Part shown: positions 35,947 to 44,560 of the stretch, piece after piece
Layout: every line of letters begins with the position of its first letter
Numbering within the stretch: the stretch's first letter is position 1
Assembly (NCBI GenBank): GCA_902806565.1
Contig: CADCXA010000010.1
Span: 615,392 to 679,391, forward strand
Direction: 5' to 3'
DNA length: 64,000 nucleotides
From: Hypoxylon rubiginosum
Taxonomy: Eukaryota; Ascomycota; Sordariomycetes; Xylariales; Hypoxylaceae
Position numbers and translations under genes: made by a program
The notes under the pieces: model-generated
The model's database searches: none
Seen by the model: only the letters and a program-made list of their open reading frames with translations
What the model was told of the DNA's origin: nothing

Positions 35947-38196
35947 TTAGCCTGAAAATACGGCAATTGCTGCTGAAATATCATTCTGAAACCCGACTTC
36001 GTTTGGCTTCTGACCATAAGCATACCTTTTCTCGTCCCTTTCATGGTCCCACACCCGCTTATTCGGCACCACCTGACCGAGTGGGCGTCGTGCTGGCTTT
36101 ATAATTGACGCCCGTTCAAAATCAACCATCATTACATCGCCTGTAACAGGATGACATAATACGTTAGGCCCCCGTACATCTCCATGAACCACACCCGCCT
36201 GGTGTATTGAACGTAGGCATTTCATTACCTTGCCATTGCTGGATGAACTCTTAGAGTCCATTGCATACCCGCCCCATGAGAGGAACATGATGTACTGAAT
36301 ATAGACCCGATGGTCATAATAATAAGTACTGCCCAGGTTGCGGAGATCTATGGCACCTAGGTATATAGGCACCGTGATACCCTGCTTTTCCTTCAGTTGC
36401 TTATAAACCTTCGCTTCATGCTGGAGGTCTGGGATAAACGCTGGTATAGTGCCTTTACCCACAAAGGTATATCCGTATGCGAGCAGGGTGATCCGAAACA
36501 GCACGCCTCGTGAACCCCCTATCCCTAGCTTTACGACCCCGTCGTCTAGCGATTTCTGAAGCTGGTCATAGAGAAGTTGGCGAAACTTGGTGTGATTGAT
36601 TGGGTGAAGGCCGTTTGGTGTACTTGGTTGATGGAGCGCCGCATTGGGGCATTTTGGGTCAAGGGAAGTGCCTTTAACCAGCCCAAGGAGGCAACGCTGG
36701 GTGCAATAGTTTTCGGTATGTCCGCCTCCCCCTTGGGGCTGCCGCGCTGAATTCTGCTTGTTACGTTGAGGTCTTTGGCCTTGACCATGTGAATCTTTTT
36801 TACGTAGAGGCCGATTGGTTGGACATGGGGTATCTGGTTGGGACTCATCGTCAGACGTATCTAAGTCCCTACGAATGGGTAAATTATCTGGGCGGTCTCT
36901 TTCTATAAGTCGTTTTGACTTCCGCAAGATAAATGATCGATTAATATCCAATTTGGTTATCGATGCGTATGATAAGTCCGATGGTGGCCCACGCTCGCTC
37001 GTTGGGATAGATCGGAGCGTGGATTCGAAATCCGTAACCCATATTTTTGATTTAGTAATTGCCTCGTTACGCTCGGTCTGCGAATGGATGTCACCCTTTT
37101 CGAAGGCCATTAGGCTAAAAGCTAGATATTGTCCTATAGCTGTGCAAGATTGGGATTCAGTCGGATTGGCTTCAACCTCATGGAGAGGTTCAGCAAGGTG
37201 ATAGTACAGCGTACTTGTTTCCTGCCAGTCTACTTTGAGGAAGACAATAGCTTGGCCAGTGGTGAGCAGGCCATATTCCAGCCCGCTCTCAATCATGTAG
37301 TTATAGGTTTGGGTCAGGGCAGAAGCAGTGAGTCTTTCCGAAACATATCGAAACTTGCGTTCTGGGTCATCGGCAGAAGGAAATGTCTCCTGATTTGCAA
37401 CGTCCTTGTAGATGTTCATAGGATGCAGGCCGGCACGAAGGTGAAAGGGGGTGAGCTTGTGTGGAGGCTTGTATTCGCAGATGTATAGCATAGTGTGCTC
37501 TTCCAAGTCATGAGACCGGTACACGCAAATCTGATCGGGGCGAATTTTTTGAGGACCATGTCCTTGCACTGGTGTCTGCGGCGGGGCCTGTCGCTTCATA
37601 ACCTCGTCGCTCTTATCGCTAAGCACGTGATGATGGTTATTAAATACAATGCTGTGGTCGATTTTGAAGATACGCCTAACCTCCTCTATCCCCGTTAACC
37701 CGTCGATGATGAATTTTACCGGCTCCTCAACACATGTATGTAAGAAATACTCGAGGGTCTTCTCATCCGATATCGGTTTGCTAGACATTCTTTGACCGAG
37801 GCCCTTAAGGAGATTGCGGTCTTCAAAGATTTGTTGCTGGTCGGCGGGGATAGCGGAGAATTTATCATAAAGGTCTCCGAGGATGGCGAATTGTTGTGTT
37901 AAAAAATCGGGCCATGGTTGAAGGTTTGTTGGGCATAATTTTTTTACCGGCGGCGGAATAGAACCTATTGACGTCAGGTCCTTGTTGGTTTCGACGGTTA
38001 AGCAAGTGAAGACTAAATCATGGCTAGCTTTGATGTACTCGTCGAGAGTGGTCTTCCGGGTCTGTTCTTTTTCTTCACGTAGTTGACGCTCCGCTTCACG
38101 TAGTTGACGCTCCGCTTCATGTTGTTGACGCTCCGCTTCATGTTGTCGACGCTGCGCCTCTTCCAGATCTGCCTTTAGTCGAGTTATTTCGTCCAT
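35947..38196 (-). CDS. Nuclease-like/kinase-like fusion protein, 749 aa
   Basis: An uninterrupted single-exon ORF with an ATG. Residues 1-50 are a charged coiled coil with imperfect REAERQ-type repeats. Around residue 240 is YICEYKPPHKLT, resembling the E-x-K strand of PD-(D/E)XK nuclease folds, preceded by DQICVYRS. Residues about 430-500 are polar and basic. A Cys cluster follows near 500-525 (NYCTQRCLLG, DPKCPNAALH), then a protein-kinase-like domain: G-loop GIGGSRGVLF near 560, Lys in FVGKG, Glu in LQHEAKVY, catalytic HGDVRGPNVL near 670 and metal-binding VDFERA near 690. Similar multi-domain proteins are expanded in fungi and resemble the nuclease-plus-kinase architecture described for Crinkler/RHS-type effectors. 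Substrates are unknown. A decayed relative lies at 53.2-53.96 kb. Intactness among relics suggests it is active or young. Confidence 0.68.
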   Translation of the reverse strand: MDEITRLKADLEEAQRRQHEAERQQHEAERQLREAERQLREEKEQTRKTTLDEYIKASHDLVFTCLTVETNKDLTSIGSIPPPVKKLCPTNLQPWPDFLTQQFAILGDLYDKFSAIPADQQQIFEDRNLLKGLGQRMSSKPISDEKTLEYFLHTCVEEPVKFIIDGLTGIEEVRRIFKIDHSIVFNNHHHVLSDKSDEVMKRQAPPQTPVQGHGPQKIRPDQICVYRSHDLEEHTMLYICEYKPPHKLTPFHLRAGLHPMNIYKDVANQETFPSADDPERKFRYVSERLTASALTQTYNYMIESGLEYGLLTTGQAIVFLKVDWQETSTLYYHLAEPLHEVEANPTESQSCTAIGQYLAFSLMAFEKGDIHSQTERNEAITKSKIWVTDFESTLRSIPTSERGPPSDLSYASITKLDINRSFILRKSKRLIERDRPDNLPIRRDLDTSDDESQPDTPCPTNRPLRKKDSHGQGQRPQRNKQNSARQPQGGGGHTENYCTQRCLLGLVKGTSLDPKCPNAALHQPSTPNGLHPINHTKFRQLLYDQLQKSLDDGVVKLGIGGSRGVLFRITLLAYGYTFVGKGTIPAFIPDLQHEAKVYKQLKEKQGITVPIYLGAIDLRNLGSTYYYDHRVYIQYIMFLSWGGYAMDSKSSSSNGKVMKCLRSIHQAGVVHGDVRGPNVLCHPVTGDVMMVDFERASIIKPARRPLGQVVPNKRVWDHERDEKRYAYGQKPNEVGFQNDISAAIAVFSG

Positions 38197-38251
38197 CTTT
38201 TGTGAATCGTCTATCGTAGTACCCTAAAACCTAATCAGGTTTGCGATCAAT

Positions 38252-38323
38252 ATGGAGGCTCGAAGGAAAATGGAGGTTCGAAGGAAAATGGAGGCTCGAA
38301 GGAAAATGGAGGCTCGAAAGAAA
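38252..38323. repeat. 18-bp tandem repeat, four units
   Basis: Four adjacent copies of ATGGAGGCTCGAAGGAAA, with one C/T and one G/A variant, lie 56-127 bases upstream of the ATG of the minus-strand nuclease/kinase gene. Their position in the promoter or leader could make copy number matter for expression; that is inference. Confidence 0.9.
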
Positions 38324-38617
38324 ATAAAGGCGTGAAATAAATAAAACCGTGTTGGGGCAGCCACGTGAATACGTAAATTACCCCAGAGACCAAACCTTAT
38401 CTCGGAGCTACTAGGTACCTTATACAGCTTTAGCAGCCAATTAGAGCTTCAGACGTGCACCCTAGAGTGTAAGCCTCACGCTTAGGCAGCTTGCCAACCT
38501 GGCTACCTACCTAGGTAGGCTACTTAGTCCAGGCTACTACTATGTAGATGCATACTATTAGATGCCAGGCCAGACTGCCAAATGCCAGTGCAGCCCATCC
38601 TATTCAATACCTAGGTA

Positions 38618-38672
38618 CACAAAGACGTGAGGCACCGGCCGGGCGGTGCACAATTGCCCTCGTTTACGTAAT
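38618..38672. repeat. Dispersed repeat, copy 1 (mate at 50.8 kb)
   Basis: About 50 bases containing GGGCGGTGCACAATTGCCCT and CTCGTTTACGTAA match, in inverted orientation, the segment at 50772-50823. The two copies differ by a few substitutions and one or two indels. The flanking sequences are unrelated. Confidence 0.75.
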
Positions 38673-38815
38673 CTTAATAGCGTGGCAACTTGCCTTGTGC
38701 TTCGGGGGGTTCACGCGTCGCAAAGCGTATATGTCAATTCGAATGAGACAGCTCGCGGAGGTTGTTCCCTGCTTCACTTATTCAAACATATTTATCCATC
38801 CGATAATATAAGATG

Positions 38816-40080
38816 GGCACTCCTTACCCACCTCGGAAGCCGTCAATGGTTCCCCTCAGTCTCTCTACGTTGACAATCAAGAAGATATACGTCCAACCTG
38901 CAAAAACAATACACCACGCCACCAAACTAAACGACGGCGAGATAGCGATTCGCTTGCAGAAAACCATCTTCCCAAGAAGAACCGATCCAGCGGTTCGGAA
39001 CAATCTAAGCCAACGCTTCCCCGGCACCGGAGAATAACAACCTCACCACCTTATTCACAACAGTCAAAAGCACAATCCCCAGAACACTCCTCACCGAATA
39101 CCTCGCGACAGTCCTCACAACAGCTGATACCGCAATCTTTATCTCCCTCCACACGATAGCCTACACCACAAGCCTCAACCCTATATATCGACAGACCTCA
39201 TTACCAAGTTTGCCGCAAGTTCTAACAAACACCTCTCAGTACTTGACACAGTGGTTCCAACATCTCGACCCGCAAACCGCTATCGATCCGAACGAACCAA
39301 CCCCAGAGCACGAATACTCCAATTCCCCCCCCTGCATCTAAGTATGGATCTTCAAGATACACAGAATCCATTGTTCCTGCATGCGAAGACGACATGAGCA
39401 CTTATAGCCGCGCTATTGTCGAGCGGAGCCATGAGAGTGCCCGTGAGACGGCCGCCAATAAGAAGGGTAACAAAGACCCAGCCTATCGAAGCTTGCTACG
39501 GGCCGCCGGGATCGAGTACATATACAACCTTGGGTTCAGGAGGTGGCGACGCCAGAGTGGGCTGAGGCGCTGATTAGCCGAGTATCTGTGCCCACGGTGT
39601 ATCGTGGCTGACGAGACACTATCGAGGCATTCAGTCAAAAACATACTATTCAACAAGCGATTGCGATTACTCGAAAATTTCATATGCGAACTATCTCCCC
39701 CTAAGCCAGATATTGTATTTGGATATAGTTCGGGGCGGGTACACAACCAGAAACTGCATCCACTCTTTAACAAGGTGGCAACGGCACTCACGCCGGAGCG
39801 AAAGGAACACGAGAAGTTAACAGCAGATTGAGCTCACGACTAAGCGCACTCCGAGTTGCCAGACATGTGGTAACCCCTTACCTGATAGTGGAATACAAAT
39901 CCAATGTAGGGAACATGTTTGTAGGGACGAACCAGTGTCTGAGTGGCTCCGCGATATCTGTGTTGGTGAATGCCGCAGCGTTTTCTACTCACCATGGCGT
40001 ATTCGGCCTTGTGGTCGACTAGAAATCCGTGATATTCATATTGTAATGGGATGCGGCGATCAGTGCCCTGTAGGAGGTCA
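38816..40080 (+). pseudogene. Decayed DUF7924-like (ExK nuclease-fold) gene
   Basis: Plus-strand frames give a Pro/Ser/Gln-rich leader (HQTKRRRDSDSLAEN, SPEHSSPNTSRQSSQQLIPQ) interrupted by TAG, TAA and TGA, then STYSRAIVERSHESARETAA, NKKGNKDPAYRSLLRAAG, a frame change, PEWAEALISRVSVP, another change, then FICELSPPKPDIVFGYSSGR and finally YLIVEYKSNVGNMFVGTNQC. This order is that of a large fungal family annotated DUF7924. PDIVFGY plus VEYKS has the D...ExK spacing of a PD-(D/E)XK-like fold. Stops in the leader are all one C-to-T step from CAG, CAA or CGA. The gene is divergent to the nuclease/kinase gene. The family number is from memory. Confidence 0.6.
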
Positions 40081-40474
40081 CGTGACTACCCTGTAGCTAG
40101 ATTCTTTTTCATTTTTTCTCCGAGCCTCTTACACAACTCGATAGCCACGCATCGCAGGAATATACACTCTTTTGCAAGATATCTTGAATGCACCGATCGG
40201 GACGTTTTTCTAGTTGTTTTTTAGGTTAGGTGCAGTCCAGGGTAGATAGCAGCTACGCTGCTATATAAGCCGAGGATCACCGGTATAGGAGCAGAGCTCC
40301 ATTACAATATTTACTTGGATGGATTAGGGAACCAATAAGTTCTATATGAAGGAGACTTAGTGTTTATGCATAGCTGACCCCAACCAGTACGTTGAGCGCT
40401 TGGAGGGAAACCCGCATCACCGATACCACAACATTGGATCTCACAACCCCCAAATAGCACAATCTACCCAGACA

Positions 40475-41135
40475 ATGTCTGCTACCACACCCCTGCCACC
40501 GCAGACCTGGCATGCACCACAGTCATCTTCCCACATGTCTCCTCTACAGCCAACATAGCCACCCTCACAGCCTCCTGGGGTGTCAAACTATCCCATACCT
40601 TTTCTATCACCGGCCTAGCAAGCTTCGCAGCCATATTACTCCCTCCCTCCTACACAGCACACCTCGCAGTATCCGACAGGGTCGTCTCCCACGATCCCTG
40701 CACAGCAGACTTCGCAGGCACCGCAGCCTCCAGCAATGCCACCTTACCCCATGCCCTATACACAACAGTCATGGCCTAATTCGCAACCTTGCAATGCCTT
40801 ACCCTATAGGCCCTGCACAACAGGTAGGACCAGCCTACCAGCCTCCGGTAATGCCGCCTCCCATGATGTCTCGAGGCCAAATCTTGGAGACCCCACAATC
40901 TCCACACCAAACATCGACACCACAACCTAGGACAATGCAGGACAGCACACATCCATCTACATCGCCAGTTCGCCGGTCTACCCATCGACACAACTCCCAA
41001 TCTAGTCATAGTACTCGTAACGAACCATCAACAGGATCCCATATTGATCAACAGAGTATTCAGATATATAGTATCTTAAACTCCCCTCACTCTGCTCAAA
41101 ACAGATCAGCCTATGGAAAGACTCAATCTCTGTAG
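40475..41135 (+). pseudogene. Pro/Gln-rich protein relic
   Basis: From ATG 40475 one frame reads MSATTPLPPQTWHAPQSSSH, is stopped by two TAG codons (in QPT-stop-PPSQPP and LSPA-stop-QASQP contexts), and continues SQYPTGSSPTIPAQQTSQAP and PYPMPYTQQSWPNSQP. After a frame change near 40790 it continues with PIGPAQQVGPAYQPPVMPPP to a stop at 41135. Composition is dominated by Pro, Gln, Ser and Thr throughout, so the pieces belong together. Both TAGs fit CAG to TAG. No domain is recognised. It may be a regulatory or RNA-binding type low-complexity protein. Confidence 0.45.
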
Positions 41136-41920
41136 GAAGTCATCCAGAACAACGCTGTGCAAGCGAATAACAAAGGCGAATCAAGTAACCAAGGCCAACA
41201 ACATTAACATAAAGTCGGGATAAGGCGCGGCCAATTTTCTAGTAAAAGGAAACTCTTTAATAAAAATGTAAAGAGAGGATTAAAAGACTAAGGACTTCCA
41301 GATAAGATATCTTACATCTCCTGTATTTATTATAAAAAAGAAGCCGTTCCTAATAGGGATTATATTCTTCCCTTTATTAATAGTCCTTGTTTTAGCTAAC
41401 CGCTGGTACTTTAAATACCAGGTACCTAAAATATCACCTTTGTTATCCCAAGCTTGCCAATATGCACGAAAAAAAAAATCGTGGACGATAAATAGCGGTT
41501 TGTAGTAAAAGTTGAAATTACCTGTCTTTAAGGTATAATAGCGCTAATGCCGCACTAAAATTACCCCACTAGAGCAATTTACATTATTTCTTTGCTACCT
41601 AATGTATTACATAACTAGTACAAAAGACAATTCATTGTTCTGGTTGATTGCGACCTTCAGAGGGATGACCCTAAATGAATGTATTATATTGAGTATAAAA
41701 AAAAGAGACTACCCCTAAGGTAAAGAGAGTGGCCACAGGGTCATATATAGTTACTATGACCCTGTGGGTGGACCTACAAAGTCTGTAGTCCAAGAGTGCA
41801 ACTCTAGGTACAAAGTTGCTAGTTGCCACGCAACCCTACCACCACCAGTCAATTCAATTGCCATATTCCGAACACCACGCAGTTACCCATTGCAATGGAC
41901 ATAAGACGTACCCTACTCTT
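41136..41920. other. AT-rich intergenic with 13-bp stem hairpin
   Basis: No gene supported. A perfect inverted repeat lies at 41733-41767: CCACAGGGTCATA, a 9-base loop, TATGACCCTGTGG. It is about 155 bases past the stop of the minus-strand 500-aa gene, so it might sit in its 3' region or mark an element end. Confidence 0.6.
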
Positions 41921-43423
41921 CTACACTTCACCGTGGATGTAGTGGTCGTCGTTGATATGGAAAGGGTTTTGCGCGGTACCAATGCGGCCACCTCGGCCCC
42001 TGTGGCCCCTGCGGCGTGTATTGTTGCTCAACTGAACCCCCAATGGTGCTGCCATGTTGCCCTCCAATCGTCGCATACGTGTTATATTGTCCTGGTGTTG
42101 GTGCATAAGTGTTGCTATGTTGTTCTCTGATCGTTTCAATTGAGTCATGATCTTATCCAAGGTCTGATCCTGGTCGATTGCCTTATGTCTCATCGCAGTA
42201 AACTCTGCAGTGTGGTTGATGCCAGTTTGAATCACCGTGTTCTTCAGAGTGGAGGTACTGTTGTTTATCTGTTCTGTAATAAACTCTTTGGTGACTTTGT
42301 TGGTATCCGGAGTGGGTGAGGCATGTTCCAGTTGATGTAGGCGACTAGCTAGGTTATTATACTTTTCATTTTCAAGCACTTGACCAATATCCGTGGATGG
42401 CCCGACAGCTGCATCTTGGTACGAAGGTTGTGGTTGTGCTAGGTGTAACTCCCCAAGGACTGTCAGGCAGTGTATGATGACAGGGTCGATGAAGTTGCTT
42501 TTGTCTATGTACCGTAAGGTGAGAAGTTGTGCTCGAGTAGGCAGTGCCTTGTTGGATTCGCTTCCGGCCTGCTTAGCCATGATAATACACAGTAAGTTGC
42601 TCTTGATGTTAGAATCCATGGACTTCTTATGTTGTCTAGCCCCCCACGACCAATCGTAATGTTTATCAATCTCGTCTAGCACGTCGTACAGTAAGTCCTT
42701 GTTGTGTCGGAGCTCCCTGGCGGCTTTCTCTACAGCCTCTTCTTTAGGTACAATCATATCTCTACCTATATATGACTGGGGAAAAGAGGTTTCGAAGGGA
42801 TTTAATATATTCAAATCCAGTTGGCGGTAGAGCTCCTTGGCTGGGGTGCTTTTCGGCTGCTTGTTGGAGCGACTCGCTACTTTCTGTGCTATCGACTGAA
42901 GTGTACTGTTGCCTGTAGCTACGTCCTTAGCTATCGCGCTACTATGGTGCTCGTCCTTCGCTTGTTGCAGGGGAGATGTCTCTTGCTGTCTCTCTTTTCC
43001 TTTAGATGACTTACCTTTTGAGTTGTGACCTCCAGCTCGGATCGTTTGCTTGGGCAGGCGCTCCTGTAGCTCTTGAGTTGTTAAGAAGCGAGTCGAACTT
43101 TTTGGAGTGGAGGGGCCTGTCTGTGGAGGGTTGTCTGATATCTCCTCATCATTGTGCATGGGAGATCCATCGATAGGTTGACTCATGGCAGCTACGTTTG
43201 ACAAAAGGTGTGAACTGGTGAGGGGTGCTTGTTCCTGGTCTTGTTCGTCTAGGTCAGGACAGTCTGAGAGTTGTTGTAGCTCCATCTCTGCCTCTGCTTC
43301 TTTCGTAGGCAAGTTTTCACGCGGTATATTGTGGTTGTTCTGTCGATGTTGTCGGCGTGTCAATTTTCGTGGCGGAGGGCTGGATGCCGGTTCCATAGTT
43401 CTTTTATTCTTCCTCCTAGGCAT
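41921..43423 (-). CDS. Unknown 500-aa protein with RGG-type tail
   Basis: Single ORF; the ATG at 43423 starts MPRRKNKRTMEP, a basic leader. Residues to about 190 are polar and low-complexity (SKGKSSKGKERQQ). A conserved-looking core at about 215-340 includes LDLNILNPFETSFPQSYIGR, ELRHNKDLLYDVLDEID, ALPTRAQLLTLRYID and VLGELHLAQ. Then comes a predicted helical coiled region (QTLDKIMTQLKRSENNIATL) and an Arg/Gly tail (RRRGHRGRGGR) that could bind nucleic acid. No known family recognised. The next ORF upstream (43741-44103) is a shorter paralogue of the core. It might be a structural gag-like protein of an unrecognised element or a host accessory gene. No stop interrupts it. Confidence 0.55.
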   Translation of the reverse strand: MPRRKNKRTMEPASSPPPRKLTRRQHRQNNHNIPRENLPTKEAEAEMELQQLSDCPDLDEQDQEQAPLTSSHLLSNVAAMSQPIDGSPMHNDEEISDNPPQTGPSTPKSSTRFLTTQELQERLPKQTIRAGGHNSKGKSSKGKERQQETSPLQQAKDEHHSSAIAKDVATGNSTLQSIAQKVASRSNKQPKSTPAKELYRQLDLNILNPFETSFPQSYIGRDMIVPKEEAVEKAARELRHNKDLLYDVLDEIDKHYDWSWGARQHKKSMDSNIKSNLLCIIMAKQAGSESNKALPTRAQLLTLRYIDKSNFIDPVIIHCLTVLGELHLAQPQPSYQDAAVGPSTDIGQVLENEKYNNLASRLHQLEHASPTPDTNKVTKEFITEQINNSTSTLKNTVIQTGINHTAEFTAMRHKAIDQDQTLDKIMTQLKRSENNIATLMHQHQDNITRMRRLEGNMAAPLGVQLSNNTRRRGHRGRGGRIGTAQNPFHINDDHYIHGEV

Positions 43424-43740
43424 GGTGAAATTCGCGCGGCACAATATTAAAGCGAATGAGAAGGTGATTGTTATGTTATAAAGACGAGAACTTGAAGATG
43501 GGAGTGAGGTTTGTGAATGTGCAAGTTGAGATGTATGTTCATGGTTAGCGTGCTTTTAAAGTTATCATGCATATGTACACGTGCTTTTCCTATGTGCTAG
43601 CGAGGTTCAGATGTAAAATGAGTGAAAACAGATGTAAGTAGGTAATAATATCTAATCTAATATAAAAGAAATATTATAGCTTGTGTTTCTTATCCTGCCA
43701 TTCTTCGGTTGTGTTAGCCCATCTTCCCTTAGTCTGTTTT

Positions 43741-44103
43741 CTACGATATGTATCTTCGACGGTGAGTCTCACCGGTAGTGGCTTGTGCAAGGTCCAACCG
43801 GCCTAGGTGTGCTAGTTGTCCTCCAATCACACTGTCGCGACTGTTATACGCATCTGCATATCGTGTGGCCAGAATACGCGCCTTTGTAGGCAGTTCCTGG
43901 TCCCAGTTCTCGCCATCGCACCTATTCTCAATGGCCTTGGTCAAGCAGTCTTGTACATTGCGAATTGTGTTTATCAACCCGTAGAACCTCCCAAGAGGGT
44001 AGGTGTATATGTTATCGAGCTCGTTCAATACATCGGTGCGTAGTGACTTGTAGTACATGATTTCTATCTTGACCTTTTCGATAGCAATTGACTTGGTTTC
44101 CAT
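43741..44103 (-). CDS. Short paralogue of the 500-aa protein core
   Basis: A 120-residue ORF with an ATG. Its sequence parallels the core of the neighbouring 500-aa protein: YYKSLRTDVLNELDNIYTY aligns with RHNKDLLYDVLDEIDKHYD; LPTKARILATRYADAYNSRD with LPTRAQLLTLRYIDKSNFID; LAHLGRLDLAQ with LTVLGELHLAQ. It lacks the polar N-terminal and RGG C-terminal regions, so it is either a truncated duplicate or a single-domain partner. Same strand, 320 bases upstream. The LINE 3' end is about 170 bases further upstream and may have separated it from its own promoter. Confidence 0.5.
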   Translation of the reverse strand: METKSIAIEKVKIEIMYYKSLRTDVLNELDNIYTYPLGRFYGLINTIRNVQDCLTKAIENRCDGENWDQELPTKARILATRYADAYNSRDSVIGGQLAHLGRLDLAQATTGETHRRRYIS

Positions 44104-44560
44104 GGTACTGTGACCATTGCTGGTTATGAAAGGATTGTTGTTATATTTAATGCCGTTGCAAAGGGGAAGGATCCAGCGGTCGCAAACCTCCCTAGGTGTA
44201 TGCGGCGGGTAGAGCTACAATTAGACTATTTGCTCTAAAATTACAGAGAAAATCCCGTCTCGGATGTATCCTACAAATCAAACCGTAAAGGCACACATGA
44301 TGATACTCCAACCGTTCCCGTTGGCTCCTCCTGGTGAGCTCGTGTCCGGCGTACAAAGTCTGGGGTGCCATTTAGGTCACCAATAGTCCGTTTCTTATGA
44401 CGGTCTGTGTCAATCCTCTTTGGACTGAGGTTTGTCGAGCCTTGGTTGCCGCGGCGCTGAGACGCGGGTTTGGGGCAGATAGAGGGGGCGTTTTCCACGC
44501 TGGAGTGGCCGTCAGGCCTGTTATGGGTGAATAATGATACTGATAATACATGCTTGAAAG

